DNA from: JAGDVO01 sp964590075 [NCBI: uncultured Aquificales bacterium]
GTDB taxonomy: Bacteria; Thermosulfidibacterota; Thermosulfidibacteria; Thermosulfidibacterales
Reading direction: 5' to 3'
Length of the DNA: 64,000 nt
Assembly (NCBI GenBank): GCA_964590075.1
Contig: CAZPXS010000001.1
Location: forward strand, 278,752 to 342,751
Positions 53,467 through 63,270 of this stretch are shown here, one piece after another (the first letter of the stretch is position 1; every line of letters starts with the position of its first letter). Position numbers and translations under genes: made by a program. The notes under the pieces were generated by a model that did not search any database, was not told where the DNA came from, and worked only from the letters and a program-made list of their open reading frames with translations.

Positions 53467-54825
53467 CTAGAGTAGGTTGACTTTGAGTAAGTAGGATTTC
53501 ATATCAAACTTTCTTTCAAGACCTTTATCATTCATGTATCTTACCTTTCCGAAGATTTTTCTTTCCCTCCAGGGCCTATCGAAACTACCAAAGCACCATG
53601 ATATTCCCGCATAACCATTTGGATCTCTCCCATCTAAGGCGTACTTATCGTTCAAATGGCAGGCAATATCAAAGGCTTGTTTTGGATTCTCCGTCCATTC
53701 TATTATCTTTTTAGCCCAGTACATTCTCATATAGTTATGGATTTTTCCGGTTTTTAGTAATTCCATCTGCGCCGCGTTCCAGTAGGGATCATGAGTTCTG
53801 GCTTCTTCGAACTCTTGTAGTGAGTATAGATAGTCCCTCTTATCTTTTTTGTGTTCCTCCAGTGTTTTTATCGCCCAGTCGGAGATACCTTCATACTGGT
53901 TGTATAAGGGATTATACCAGCAAAAATTCCTTGCAAGTTCCCTCCATACTATAAGCTCGTTAAGGAACGATGCCACGTTTTCATCTCTTCTGTCGTAATG
54001 TCTTAAAACTTCCAAAACGATCCTCAAAGGTGAAATCTGTCCGAAGTGTAGATAGGGACTTAAATTTGATGTGTAATCTTTTGAGGGATCCGACCTTAGC
54101 TCTTTGTATCTAAAGAGTTTTTTCTCTATAAATTCTCTGAGTCTCTTTTCCGCTTCCTCATACCCGCCTACATAGTATTTTTCAACCGTTTGAACTGTTT
54201 TGTCTATGTTTAGGATACTTAAGAATCCATCTACCGAATCAAACTCCATACTCTCAATATCCAAATCAAGTGATTTTACCTTTAGATCGAGCTTTTCAAC
54301 GGGTTTTAAAAATCTATCGATTAGCCTGTTTATCCTATCTCTATATAGGTATGCGTATGGTATAGGTCTATCCGCTACCAGTTTTATAGGTACGACAACG
54401 TCGTTTTCAAGTTGATAGACCGCTACTTGTGAATTTTGAGCTATCCTTTCCCTCCATATCCTCTGTGTTTTTAAGTAATTTTTGTCCAATACTATGCAAA
54501 CTGCGTTTTTAGAAAGTTTTAAAGTACCATTTACAAAATCATCCTTCTGAATTACAAACTTTATTCCTCTCTCTTCTATGGCCTTTTTGGTCTTTAGGAC
54601 TCCTTCTATCATAAACCTGTAGTATCTCTGGTTCGAATATCTGTATTTATCGGTTATGAAAAAGCTTACTATTAGAGGTTTATTTAATTTGTTTGCCCTT
54701 TCCACTGCAAACTCAAGACTAAAGTTAAAATCTTCCCTTATAGAGGCTTCCATAGAGTATAAAACATATTTACCTTTTGTGTTGTCCGAAAGATCATTAA
54801 GTTTTTCCAATCTTCCTTCAAACAT
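53467..54825 (-). CDS. phr: class II CPD DNA photolyase
   Basis: Light-driven repair of cyclobutane pyrimidine dimers. The 452-residue protein has an N-terminal antenna-binding alpha/beta domain (about 18-150) and the C-terminal FAD domain. Class II signatures: ELIVWRELARNFCWYNP, GKIHNYMRMYWAKKIIEW and LDGRDPNGYAGISWCFGSFD. It implies exposure to light or past exposure of this lineage. GGGAGTAAG site before ATG. A broken ybgA-like gene lies upstream on the other strand; ybgA and phr are neighbours in enteric bacteria also. Confidence 0.93.
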   Translation of the reverse strand: MFEGRLEKLNDLSDNTKGKYVLYSMEASIREDFNFSLEFAVERANKLNKPLIVSFFITDKYRYSNQRYYRFMIEGVLKTKKAIEERGIKFVIQKDDFVNGTLKLSKNAVCIVLDKNYLKTQRIWRERIAQNSQVAVYQLENDVVVPIKLVADRPIPYAYLYRDRINRLIDRFLKPVEKLDLKVKSLDLDIESMEFDSVDGFLSILNIDKTVQTVEKYYVGGYEEAEKRLREFIEKKLFRYKELRSDPSKDYTSNLSPYLHFGQISPLRIVLEVLRHYDRRDENVASFLNELIVWRELARNFCWYNPLYNQYEGISDWAIKTLEEHKKDKRDYLYSLQEFEEARTHDPYWNAAQMELLKTGKIHNYMRMYWAKKIIEWTENPKQAFDIACHLNDKYALDGRDPNGYAGISWCFGSFDRPWRERKIFGKVRYMNDKGLERKFDMKSYLLKVNLL

Positions 54826-54990
54826 AACTTACTCCCAAATCTCTCGTTTTCTAATGTTTAGCTTTTTAGTTTAACTATATCAAGTATTTTTTATAATAGG
54901 AGGAACTTGAGAAATACTCAGAGTTTATCCTATGATTTATCTTAAGAACCTAAAGAGTTAAAGTAGAAATGATTATTTGAGGAGGGGATC
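54826..54990. other. 165-base gap between photolyase gene and ybgA-like remnant
   Basis: A divergent gap. On the minus strand TTGATA and TAAACA spaced 17 apart may serve the photolyase. On the plus strand a TATAAT lies at 54892-54897, followed by AGGAGG at 54898-54903 and a 12-codon frame starting with TTG at 54907. I cannot tell if that frame is translated. Nothing else is visible. Confidence 0.35.
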
Positions 54991-55375
54991 TTGGGATATA
55001 GACCTATAGTTGTCTTAAGTAGGTGTATAAATAAGGAGCCGGTAAGATGTAAGGTTTCATCAGAGGTATAAATATCTTATAATGCTATACTTTCCCTCTA
55101 ATCTTAAGCAAATGGGAAGGTTGATAGCAAATTGGGATAGCATAGGCTTTGAAAAAACAATACAAAGCTATGAGGAACTCTTTAAAAAAACTTTCTCTAA
55201 AAATCCAACTGTAAACGCGCATATTAACGTATTACAACACATATATGGGTATTTTCCGGACATGCTAAAAGTAGGAGAGAAGAGGCAATTCAACAATTTA
55301 CTTAACAAACTGAAGGACATTGGAATTTATCTTGCATCTCAAAAATATCTAAACCCATATCCAGAAGAGCTTTAA
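54991..55375 (+). pseudogene. remnant of a DUF523-DUF1722 (YbgA-like) gene
   Basis: Two pieces of one family are present in different frames. The first, TTG at 54991 to the stop at 55069-55071, reads GYRPIVVLSRCINKEPVRC and matches the DUF523 N-terminus (usually VxxSxCLLGxxVRYDG); a GAGGAGGGG site precedes it. The second, 55082-55375, encodes 97 residues matching the end of DUF1722: MGRLIANWD, then NAHINVLQHIYGYFPDML, and the classical last residues LNPYPEEL. Roughly 200 residues between are missing and the frame shifts. So a gene of about 320 residues has been cut to its ends. The second piece could still be translated. Confidence 0.8.
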
Positions 55376-55389
55376 ACCTTTTAACACAA

Positions 55390-55417
55390 TTGACTCTTTT
55401 TACTATGGTAGTATATT
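55390..55417 (+). promoter_or_regulatory. promoter of the SppA-like protease gene
   Basis: TTGACT at 55390-55395 and TATATT at 55412-55417 with a 16-base spacer, about 36 bases upstream of the start codon, which has AAAGGAGG before it. Confidence 0.55.
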
Positions 55418-55452
55418 AAATTAATTATATATGTTGTGAAAGGAGGATGAGG

Positions 55453-56316
55453 ATGGATATTTATGCTTCCTTCGTAAACTTTTTGTGGTTTTTGTTTGTC
55501 TTCTTCTTTGTTTTTGTTCCGATATATAAGAGATGGATGCTCGAGAGTGTTAGGAATGCCCTAATAGCAAAGATAGAGAGAATGAGGGGTAGTAGGGTTA
55601 TTACGCTCATACACAGGCAGGAAGGGGTAAGATTCTTTGGTATTCCTTTCTTTAGATATATCAGTATAGAAGATTCGGAGCAGATATTGAGAGCTATAAG
55701 ATTGACACCGGAGGATATGCCTATAGATCTTATAATACATACCCCGGGTGGACTTGCCCTTGCCGCTACACAGATAGCGAATGCTTTGATAAGACATAAG
55801 GGACCAGTGAGGGTTATTATCCCTCACTACGCTATGAGCGGCGGTACTTTGATTGCACTTGCCGCCGATGAGATTATTATGGATCATAATGCGGTTTTGG
55901 GGCCTGTTGATCCTCAGTTGGGAGGTATGCCAGCTGCCTCTATTTTGAAGGTTCTGGAGAAGAAACCTATAGAAGATATAGAGGATAATACGCTTATTAT
56001 GGCTGACGTTGCTGAAAAAGCTATAAACCAGATGAAGGAGTATGTTACTGGATTACTTGTGGCAAATGGTATGGATAGATCAAAGGCGGAGAGAATAGCC
56101 GATGAGTTATCCACGGGTAAGTATACTCACGATTATCCCTTGACCGTTGATCATTTGAGAGCAATGGGTTTGAATGTTTCGACCGATGTGCCAGAGGAAG
56201 TTTACCAGTTAATGGAGCTATTCCCACAACCCGTTGGTTCGATGGTACCATCAGTCCAGTATATACCACTTCCCTATAGAAAAAATGGAGTTGGGCAGAT
56301 AGATAAAAACAATTAA
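55453..56316 (+). CDS. membrane-anchored Ser protease-like protein, SDH/ClpP-SppA family
   Basis: A 287-residue protein with one N-terminal membrane helix (about 6-26) followed by a ClpP/crotonase-fold protease domain. [37 protein letters not shown] (nucleophile Ser in AMSGGT) and [13 protein letters not shown] are typical of the serine-dehydrogenase-type SppA-like family. Probably an inner-membrane quality-control protease. ATG at 55453 is six bases after AAAGGAGG; ATG at 55447 would leave no spacing. Ends with a four-base overlap on the convergent pstB. Confidence 0.85.
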   Translation: MDIYASFVNFLWFLFVFFFVFVPIYKRWMLESVRNALIAKIERMRGSRVITLIHRQEGVRFFGIPFFRYISIEDSEQILRAIRLTPEDMPIDLIIHTPGGLALAATQIANALIRHKGPVRVIIPHYAMSGGTLIALAADEIIMDHNAVLGPVDPQLGGMPAASILKVLEKKPIEDIEDNTLIMADVAEKAINQMKEYVTGLLVANGMDRSKAERIADELSTGKYTHDYPLTVDHLRAMGLNVSTDVPEEVYQLMELFPQPVGSMVPSVQYIPLPYRKNGVGQIDKNN

Positions 56317-57074
56317 CCGAATCTTCCCGTTATATAGTCTTCCGTTAATTTGACTTTTGGTTTTATGAACATTTCCTTTGTTGGTCCGAATTCTATAATT
56401 TCACCAAGGTACATGAAAACTGTATAGTCCGATATTCTTGCTGCCTGTTGGAGGTTGTGGGTTACTATTATGATTGTCCAATTCTCCTTGAGTTTTACTA
56501 TCAATTCTTCCACTTTTGCGGTTGATATTGGATCAAGGGCACTCGTAGGTTCGTCAAAGAGAATAACATCCGGTTCTACAGCTATTGTTCTTGCTATACA
56601 TAACCTCTGCTGTTGACCACCTGATAGGGATAGTGCATTATCATAGAGCCTATCTTTAACTTCTTCCCATAAGGCAGCATCTTTTAGGGCCTTTTCAACT
56701 CTATCCTTTAGTTCACTACCCCTTATCCCCTTTAGCTTTAAACCGAAGGCTACGTTATCGAATATGGACATGGGAAATGGAGTTGGCTTTTGAAAAACCA
56801 TTCCCACCCTGCTCCTGAGTTCTATGATATCAATATCCTTCGATAGTATGTCTCTACCGTCAAGCAGGATTTTGCCCTCATACCTGTTATCCGGATATAG
56901 ATCGTGCATTCTGTTGAAGCATCTTAAAAGCGTGGTTTTACCACATCCCGATGGCCCGATTATAGCGGTTACCTGTTTTTCATAGATTTTTAGGTTTATA
57001 TTTTTGAGGATTTGAGAGTTTTTATAGTAAAAGTTTAGGTCTAAGACTTCTATCTTGGCTCTCTCCATACCCAT
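56313..57074 (-). CDS. pstB: phosphate ABC transporter ATP-binding protein
   Basis: ATPase of the high-affinity phosphate importer. The 253-residue protein has Walker [22 protein letters not shown]-loop [20 protein letters not shown], the signature [16 protein letters not shown] and Walker [14 protein letters not shown], all in the PstB-specific form (CFNRMHDL and PFPMSI). Last gene of the run ade-pstC-pstA-pstB. No pstS or phoU is found in the window. Confidence 0.96.
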   Translation of the reverse strand: MGMERAKIEVLDLNFYYKNSQILKNINLKIYEKQVTAIIGPSGCGKTTLLRCFNRMHDLYPDNRYEGKILLDGRDILSKDIDIIELRSRVGMVFQKPTPFPMSIFDNVAFGLKLKGIRGSELKDRVEKALKDAALWEEVKDRLYDNALSLSGGQQQRLCIARTIAVEPDVILFDEPTSALDPISTAKVEELIVKLKENWTIIIVTHNLQQAARISDYTVFMYLGEIIEFGPTKEMFIKPKVKLTEDYITGRFG

Positions 57075-57079
57075 CCCTC

Positions 57080-57925
57080 TTATTTTCTGTATTTTATGGC
57101 TAATCTCGTTAGCGTAAATATTAAAAAGATGGTGATGGTTAGGATAAAGGCACTAGCCCATGCCTGTTCATGCCAGTAATCGTAGGGACCCATAACATAG
57201 TTGAAAATATATACGGTTAGTGACGCCATTGGTTTTAGGAGGTTAAAGTTTAGATATGTGTTACTAAAGGATGTGAATAATAATGGGGCAGTCTCTCCTA
57301 TTATCCTGGCTATCGATGTGAGAACACCTGTTATTATGCCTACCTTTGCCGCTCTAATAACGACTTTTAGCGTTACCTCCCACTTATAGGCTCCAAGCCC
57401 GTATGCGGCTTCTCTAAGGTTGTTGGGGACTAGCTTTAGCATCTCGTTCGTTGTGATTGCAACTATAGGCATCATTATTATACTCAATGACACTATACCA
57501 CTTAGAGCGTTGAAATGCTGTAGTGGTTTAACGAGTATGGCATAAACGACCGCCCCTATTATTATAGTCGGGACGCTTACCAGTATGTCGGTTATCATTC
57601 TGAGTAGTACGAAAAACTTCGACCTACCACCGTACTCTGAAAAGAATATTCCAGCCATTAAGCCTATGGGTACTCCTAATATAGTGGCAATGGTAACTAG
57701 GATAAAATGACCGACAAAGGCCGGTCTTAACCCTCCTCCCTCTATTCCAGGCGGGTTTGGATCGAGATATATGAGTTCGAGACTCAACGCCTTTGAACCG
57801 TAAAGGATAAGCGTTGATAGGATCCAGATCAACCAGAATAGTCCGTAAAGAGCAGCAATTGTACATAGACCTAACATGATAAAACTCTTTATTTTTCTAA
57901 TATTCAATCTATTTAGCCACCCCAT
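57080..57925 (-). CDS. pstA: phosphate ABC transporter permease PstA
   Basis: Inner-membrane permease of 281 residues with about six helices. The typical PstA motifs are [36 protein letters not shown] and the [19 protein letters not shown] coupling helix facing PstB. It overlaps pstC by 13 bases. Confidence 0.95.
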   Translation of the reverse strand: MGWLNRLNIRKIKSFIMLGLCTIAALYGLFWLIWILSTLILYGSKALSLELIYLDPNPPGIEGGGLRPAFVGHFILVTIATILGVPIGLMAGIFFSEYGGRSKFFVLLRMITDILVSVPTIIIGAVVYAILVKPLQHFNALSGIVSLSIIMMPIVAITTNEMLKLVPNNLREAAYGLGAYKWEVTLKVVIRAAKVGIITGVLTSIARIIGETAPLLFTSFSNTYLNFNLLKPMASLTVYIFNYVMGPYDYWHEQAWASAFILTITIFLIFTLTRLAIKYRK

Positions 57926-58887
57926 TTACCTTTCATCCTGTATAGTATGCTCTTTGCTACAAGTAGTAGAATAAAAGAGGTTAGAAAGAGTATAAGAGCA
58001 AGACCATATAGGGCTGATAGGTATATATCTGTATCGGCTTCGGTAAACTGGTTTGCAAGAGCTACGGTTATCGTTGCAAAGGCATCAAGTAGTGATCTAG
58101 GTATTTCGGGTTTGTTACCTGCGACAAAAGCCACCGCCATAGTCTCACCTATAGCTCTACCGAGTGAAATTATAAAGCCTCCAACTATTCCCGGTATTGA
58201 GGATCTTATAACTACTGAACTTATAACCTCCCATTTCGTTGCTCCAAGTGCATAGGCCGATTCCTTTACAGTATTATCAACCATCTCAAAAGTCTCTCTA
58301 AGTATGGAGCTCATAAAAGGCATTATCATTAAGGAAAGTACAAGACTTGTAGTTAGCACATCTACTCCAGTTGGAATGCCTTCAGTTAGCTTATTAAGGA
58401 TTGGTATATCTTTGAAAAGGTTTTGTAGAAAGGGTTCTATGTATTTTGCCATGAAAGGGGCAAGCACAAGAAATCCCCACATCCCGTAAATTATACTCGG
58501 GATTATCCCCAGTAAATCTAAGGCCTGGGCTACGATTTCCTTTGCCCATTTTGGAGCTATTTCCACTATAAATATGGATATTCCTATGGCAATTGGTGTT
58601 GAAAAGAGCATTGAAAGGAAAGTACTTATCAGAGTTCCTACGATAAGAGGTAATGCACCAAAGTTTTCATTTACGGGATCCCACTCTCTACCGAGTATGA
58701 AATTTAAAATGCCCTGTTTTTCTATTATGAGTTTTGATTCCGCAATTAGGATTATGAATATCAGGGTTGGGATTATCAATCCTACCATTAGGGCGGACAT
58801 TCCAAATAGGACTTTGAATATACCTTCAAGCCTTCTGGCATAAATTCTGCTTTTACTATGGATCTTAGATTCTTTAGAGGTTACCAT
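57913..58887 (-). CDS. pstC: phosphate ABC transporter permease PstC
   Basis: Inner-membrane permease of 324 residues. Features are the N-terminal helix, the WDPVNENFGALPLIVGTLI periplasmic-entry segment seen in PstC, IVEIAPKWAKEIVAQALDLL, GIIPSIIYGMWGFLVLAPF and the ESAYALGATKWEVISSVVI coupling helix. The ATG lies four bases after the adenine deaminase stop, with a weak ribosome site. The substrate-binding PstS must be encoded elsewhere. Confidence 0.95.
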   Translation of the reverse strand: MVTSKESKIHSKSRIYARRLEGIFKVLFGMSALMVGLIIPTLIFIILIAESKLIIEKQGILNFILGREWDPVNENFGALPLIVGTLISTFLSMLFSTPIAIGISIFIVEIAPKWAKEIVAQALDLLGIIPSIIYGMWGFLVLAPFMAKYIEPFLQNLFKDIPILNKLTEGIPTGVDVLTTSLVLSLMIMPFMSSILRETFEMVDNTVKESAYALGATKWEVISSVVIRSSIPGIVGGFIISLGRAIGETMAVAFVAGNKPEIPRSLLDAFATITVALANQFTEADTDIYLSALYGLALILFLTSFILLLVAKSILYRMKGKWGG

Positions 58888-58891
58888 CCGC

Positions 58892-60625
58892 TTAGTCTAC
58901 GAAGAGGTCTACGAATGAGAATTTTTCAACGTCAAATAGACCTTTGTCTGTCAGTTTCAATTTTGGAATAACAGGTAGGGCCAGGAAGGAAAGTGCCATA
59001 AAGGGGTTGTCAAGGTTGGATCCGAGGTATTTGGCGATTACCTTTAGCTGTTTCAGTCTATCCACCACCTTGTTCAACGAGAGATCAGACATCAGTCCAG
59101 CTATAGGTAAGGGAAGTGTCTCTACTATCCTACCGTCAACCGCAATTGCGATTCCACCTTCCATATCCACTATGGCCCTCAATACCTCTTCCATGTCAGT
59201 GTCATTAGCTCCAGCGATTATTATGTTATGGGAGTCATGGGCTACACTCAACCCTATTGCTCCTTTTTTGATTCCAAGCCCTTTCACAAAACCAAGCCCT
59301 ATATTACCGGTTCCCTTATGTCTCTCTATAACTGCCAGTTTAAGTATATCCTTTTCCGGTGAAGCCAAAACTTTCCCCTCTAAAACCGGTAGTTCCTCTA
59401 TGATCTCTTCCGTTATTATCTCCCCCGGAATTATCCCAATTACTCTGACCCTTCTTCCCTTAGCTTCGATCTTAAATATCTCGTTAGTCTTTAAATTTAC
59501 GTTAAAGGTTTTGAGTTTCATGGTTTTGGGAGGTACCAGGTCGAAAGTTAGCTTCCTATCTTTGGCAACTATTTTGCCGTTTTTTATAACATAGTGGGGG
59601 AAAAATTCTCTCAGGTTGTTAACTATCACTATATCGGCTATATAGCCTGGTGCTATAGCTCCTCTCCTTGGTAGCCCAAAGTAGAAGGCAGGATTGTAGG
59701 TCACCATCCTTACAGCTATGTTAGGTGGGAGCCCCATGTATATCGCCTTTCTCAGTATAGTATCTATATGACCCTCTTCCAGTAGATCATCAGGATGTTT
59801 GTCGTCACTAACAAACATGAATCTCGATACACCGTAGGCTCTAACTAGAGGTAACAGGCTGGCCATATTCTTTGCAGTTGATCCTTCTCGGATCATTATG
59901 TACATGCCTCTTTTTAGCTTATCTTCGGCCTCTCTCAGCGTTGTACATTCGTGATCGGACCATATTCCACAGGCTACATAGGCACACAGTTGATCTCCCA
60001 TTAGTTGTGGTGCATGTCCATCTATCCTTTTACCCGCTTCTATAGCTACCATTATCTTGTTTAAAACTTCCTCGTCTCCGTTGAGAACTCCCGGATAGTT
60101 CATTACTTCTCCGAGCCCCACTATTCTTGGATGTTTTATCCAGTATCTTATATCTTCCAATGTTATTTCCGCACCTGAGGTTTCAAGGCCCTTTGCTGCA
60201 GGGACACAGGAGGGTACGGTGAAGAAGAAATCTAAGGGTAATCCTTCCGTTTCATTTAGTATAAACTCTATACCTTTGTTACCAAGTACATTTGCTATCT
60301 CGTGTGGATCGGATACGACGGCCGTAGTCCCTCTTGGCAGAACAGCCTTCACGAACTCTACTGGATGTAGCATGGAACTTTCCAAGTGTATATGAGCATC
60401 TATGTATCCTGGGATAGTGAAACAGCCGTTAGCATCGATCTCTTCTTTTCCTTCAAATTTATCCCCGATACCCGCTATAAAGCCACCCTTTATAGCTATG
60501 TCTTTTTTTTCCAGTTTGCCGCAGAAAACGTCTAGCATCATTGTTCCTTTTATTACAAGATCAGCCGGTTCCTTTTTAAGGGCTACTTTTATCAAGTCCT
60601 TTATTGTATTAATATCCAATTTCAT
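58892..60625 (-). CDS. ade: adenine deaminase
   Basis: Converts adenine to hypoxanthine. The 577-residue amidohydrolase has the N-terminal metal motif GYIDAHIHLESSMLHPVEFV, SDPHEIANVLG, the middle DGHAPQL and FVSDDKHPDDLLEEGHID, and the C-terminal DSHNIIIAGANDTDM region of the Ade family. Placed first in the transcript with pstCAB; release of phosphate-free purines and phosphate import have no obvious link. It is divergent from the DUF4390-ntrYX run with 37 bases between starts. Confidence 0.93.
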   Translation of the reverse strand: MKLDINTIKDLIKVALKKEPADLVIKGTMMLDVFCGKLEKKDIAIKGGFIAGIGDKFEGKEEIDANGCFTIPGYIDAHIHLESSMLHPVEFVKAVLPRGTTAVVSDPHEIANVLGNKGIEFILNETEGLPLDFFFTVPSCVPAAKGLETSGAEITLEDIRYWIKHPRIVGLGEVMNYPGVLNGDEEVLNKIMVAIEAGKRIDGHAPQLMGDQLCAYVACGIWSDHECTTLREAEDKLKRGMYIMIREGSTAKNMASLLPLVRAYGVSRFMFVSDDKHPDDLLEEGHIDTILRKAIYMGLPPNIAVRMVTYNPAFYFGLPRRGAIAPGYIADIVIVNNLREFFPHYVIKNGKIVAKDRKLTFDLVPPKTMKLKTFNVNLKTNEIFKIEAKGRRVRVIGIIPGEIITEEIIEELPVLEGKVLASPEKDILKLAVIERHKGTGNIGLGFVKGLGIKKGAIGLSVAHDSHNIIIAGANDTDMEEVLRAIVDMEGGIAIAVDGRIVETLPLPIAGLMSDLSLNKVVDRLKQLKVIAKYLGSNLDNPFMALSFLALPVIPKLKLTDKGLFDVEKFSFVDLFVD

Positions 60626-60662
60626 GCTATCCTTATATAATAAGGAGGCGGAGATATCAAGA
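60626..60662. promoter_or_regulatory. 37-base divergent leader between ade and the DUF4390 gene
   Basis: The centre is a perfect palindrome TCCTTAT-ATA-ATAAGGA (60630-60646). Each arm supplies an AAGGA ribosome site for one of the two divergent genes, so the symmetry may only reflect two facing Shine-Dalgarno sites. With 37 bases between start codons, the promoters must lie inside the opposing coding sequences. Confidence 0.45.
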
Positions 60663-61175
60663 TTGAAAAGAAAAGCCCTTTGTCTTTTTGTGATATTTGT
60701 GAGCTATATGTTTCTGTTGATGTTACCATCCCCCCTGTTCTCATACGAATTTGAAGTTTTCAAATGTGAATACTTTCCTGATAATTCGCATTTTGTAGTC
60801 ATAATCCGCTTTGATACAGGGCTCATAAATGATATTAATGAAAGTTTTAGAGACGGTTTGGATTACAAACTTGTCTTGGAATTTGACATAGGTAAAGAAA
60901 AGGTAGTAAAAAATTATATATTTTCTTACGATCCAATTAATAAGATGTATATAGTAGAAAGTGGAGATAAGAAAAGATTTAAAGATTATAAGAATTTTGT
61001 CAACTTTGTGCTTAATTTGCCAGTTGTTGTTGAAACGAAAAATCCACCAGCCAGAGTAAGAGCTATTGTGAAGAATGAGTATTTAACAGGATTTTGGAGT
61101 TTGTTTGGTCTCTTTTCCAATTATAAAACAGATTGGCATCCTTGTTTTTTAAACTATGAAGTTAGAAAAAAGTAA
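60663..61175 (+). CDS. DUF4390 family exported protein
   Basis: A 170-residue protein with a signal peptide or anchor (residues 1-25: ALCLFVIFVSYMFLLMLPSP). The mature part is a beta-rich domain (HFVVIIRFDTGLINDINESF, then YKLVLEFDI) that fits DUF4390, a family regularly encoded just before ntrY in several phyla. The start is TTG at 60663, the first start after the AAGGAGGCGGAG site; frames further upstream run into the antisense strand of ade. Its end overlaps ntrY by 20 bases. Probably an extracytoplasmic partner of NtrY. Confidence 0.75.
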   Translation: MKRKALCLFVIFVSYMFLLMLPSPLFSYEFEVFKCEYFPDNSHFVVIIRFDTGLINDINESFRDGLDYKLVLEFDIGKEKVVKNYIFSYDPINKMYIVESGDKKRFKDYKNFVNFVLNLPVVVETKNPPARVRAIVKNEYLTGFWSLFGLFSNYKTDWHPCFLNYEVRKK

Positions 61176-63270
61176 AATCAGTAGGCCTATATTCATAATA
61201 AGTCTCTTCGTTTTATTGGTTCTACTTCTAATTTTACAATCCTACTTTGAAATGAAGAAAGGAGTTTTTCTATATCCGATAAATATAGTTGTCTTTTTGA
61301 TAATGAACATAAATCTTATAGTGATAGTTGTTCTTTTGATTCTAATAGCCCGAACTTTCATAAAAGCCTATATTGCAAGAAGAAGGGGGTTAGCTGGAGC
61401 TTCTTTCAGATTTAAAGTTATAGCGAGTCTGATAATAGTGAGTATAGTTCCTGCCTTTTTCCTACTAGCTATATCGGTCGGTTTTATCCACAAGTCTCTA
61501 TCGAATTGGTTTTCCAGTAGGTTGAATCTACTTACGGAAAGTTCGGTATCCCTATCCAAAGCTTTGATAGAGGAGAAGAAAAGATCCATGGCTATTATCT
61601 CGGAAAAACTCTTAGCCTCTAACTACAGAAATATAGGTAATTTGGAAGAATTCATGAGGAAGTATGAGTTGGTAGCTATAATAGTCTACGATTCTAAAGG
61701 TGGAGCCATTAAAGTCGAAAGTAGAAGCGATTATATGGATGAGGTTGATGTTAAAAATTCAGTTAGAGAGGTTATGATAACCAAGGAGACTAGTTCCTTC
61801 TATGTTGGTAGGTATTTCTTCTATTTTAAACCTATAGGCGATGGAGTTTTGGTATTTGTCGATAGGTTGCCTAAAGATATAGCCAAGGGTCTCGGTTACG
61901 TTGAAAGTGTTTATAGAGAATTTGTACAGCTAAGTAGGATGAAGGTTTATGTGGAGAGGAGTTACGTTTATACCTTTGTATTTGTTATGCTGATGGTAGT
62001 ATTTGCCTCGGTGTGGTTTGGATTACAACTCGCAAAGAGTGTTGTCGAACCTATAGAACTTCTAATAGATGCCACAAGGGGGGTTTCTAAGGGGAACTTC
62101 TCCGTTAGGATAGATATAAGCGGTGAGGATGAGCTTGTACTATTAGCTAAATCCTTCAACGAAATGGTCTCTCAGCTTGGTGAAAAAACTAGACTTTTAG
62201 AGGATAGGAAGAGATTTATAGAGACTATAGTAGAGAGCGTTAATTCTGGTATAATTGCCATAGATAGGGATGGGAGGATAACCCTAGTTAACAAGGCTCT
62301 CATAGAACTACTTGGTTTGGAATTTATGGTTGAAGACCTAGTCGGTAAGAGGTACTATGAGATTTTTGATAGGGATAGGTTTAAGGAGATATACGAGGTT
62401 GTCGTTAGCTCTTTAAGGGAGGGAAGTTCGTTAGATTGGAAAAGGCCCTTAACAAGTAGCGTTGAATTCGAAGTGAGGGGAGAAATTAGGAACTTTCTGA
62501 TAAAGGTAAGTGGCATGAGATCCGATAGTGGCGAATTATCTGGGTTTATAGTTATAGTGGATGATGTTACGGATGTTGTTAGGACTCAGAGAGCCTTTGT
62601 TTGGGAGGAGGTTGCAAGGAGATTGGCCCATGAGATAAAAAATCCGCTTACACCAATAAAACTATCGGCCCAGAGATTGTTGAAGAAGTATCTCGATAGG
62701 ATCGACGATAGGGACAGTTTTTCAAGGATAGTTGATACGATCATCAAGTCTGTGGATAGCATGAAAAAGATGGTGGATGAGTTCTACAGGTTCGCAAGAA
62801 TGCCCGAGGTTAAATTCGAGATGACAAACATAGTCGATATAATGAGGGAACTTGTTGAGTTATATAGAATCACAAATAAAGATGTTTATATAGAACTTAG
62901 GGTGGGTAAGGATTTTCCTGAGAGAGTTATGGCCGATGGTGAACAGTTAAGGAGAGCTTTTATGAATTTACTTGACAATGCGGTTCATGCTATGAATGGT
63001 AGTGGAAGGATAGATATAGATATGGAATACGATAGAGAAAGGAATATGCTAATAATTAGAATTGCCGATACGGGGGTAGGTATACCGGATGAGGATAAGG
63101 AAAGGATATTTAAACCCTATTATTCCACAAAGGATGGAGGTATGGGACTCGGTCTTACTATAACCGACAGGATAATAGCGGATCACGGGGGATATATAAG
63201 GGTGGAAGATAACTATCCGAAGGGAGCAATTTTTATTATAGAAATTCCAGTGAGAGGTTATAGGAGTTGA
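61156..63270 (+). CDS. ntrY: NtrY-type sensor histidine kinase
   Basis: Membrane sensor kinase of 704 residues. It has three N-terminal helices (about 10-30, 42-66, 85-110), an extracytoplasmic loop, another helix (about 275-295), HAMP (297-345), PAS (about 360-475), the H-box RRLAHEIKNPLTPIKLSAQR with phospho-acceptor His492, and the ATPase domain with DNAVHAMNG, IADTGVGIPDEDKERIF and GGMGLGLTI. NtrY with NtrX is linked to nitrogen or redox control. The stop overlaps the TTG of ntrX. Confidence 0.93.
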   Translation: MKLEKSKISRPIFIISLFVLLVLLLILQSYFEMKKGVFLYPINIVVFLIMNINLIVIVVLLILIARTFIKAYIARRRGLAGASFRFKVIASLIIVSIVPAFFLLAISVGFIHKSLSNWFSSRLNLLTESSVSLSKALIEEKKRSMAIISEKLLASNYRNIGNLEEFMRKYELVAIIVYDSKGGAIKVESRSDYMDEVDVKNSVREVMITKETSSFYVGRYFFYFKPIGDGVLVFVDRLPKDIAKGLGYVESVYREFVQLSRMKVYVERSYVYTFVFVMLMVVFASVWFGLQLAKSVVEPIELLIDATRGVSKGNFSVRIDISGEDELVLLAKSFNEMVSQLGEKTRLLEDRKRFIETIVESVNSGIIAIDRDGRITLVNKALIELLGLEFMVEDLVGKRYYEIFDRDRFKEIYEVVVSSLREGSSLDWKRPLTSSVEFEVRGEIRNFLIKVSGMRSDSGELSGFIVIVDDVTDVVRTQRAFVWEEVARRLAHEIKNPLTPIKLSAQRLLKKYLDRIDDRDSFSRIVDTIIKSVDSMKKMVDEFYRFARMPEVKFEMTNIVDIMRELVELYRITNKDVYIELRVGKDFPERVMADGEQLRRAFMNLLDNAVHAMNGSGRIDIDMEYDRERNMLIIRIADTGVGIPDEDKERIFKPYYSTKDGGMGLGLTITDRIIADHGGYIRVEDNYPKGAIFIIEIPVRGYRS

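Noticed and set aside
54898-54945. Short frame (TTG at 54907, 12 codons) after a TATAAT and AGGAGG
   Set aside because: Too short and without any family resemblance; the SD match could be chance next to a decayed gene. Mentioned only in the gap entry.
58944-59594. 216-codon plus-strand open frame inside ade
   Set aside because: Antisense shadow of a well-conserved enzyme; repeated Ser/Ile/Pro composition; no Shine-Dalgarno site.
60402-60662. Upstream extension of the DUF4390 frame to an ATG at 60402
   Set aside because: The extra 87 residues are antisense to ade and unlike any exported protein; TTG at 60663 with a signal peptide is far more plausible.
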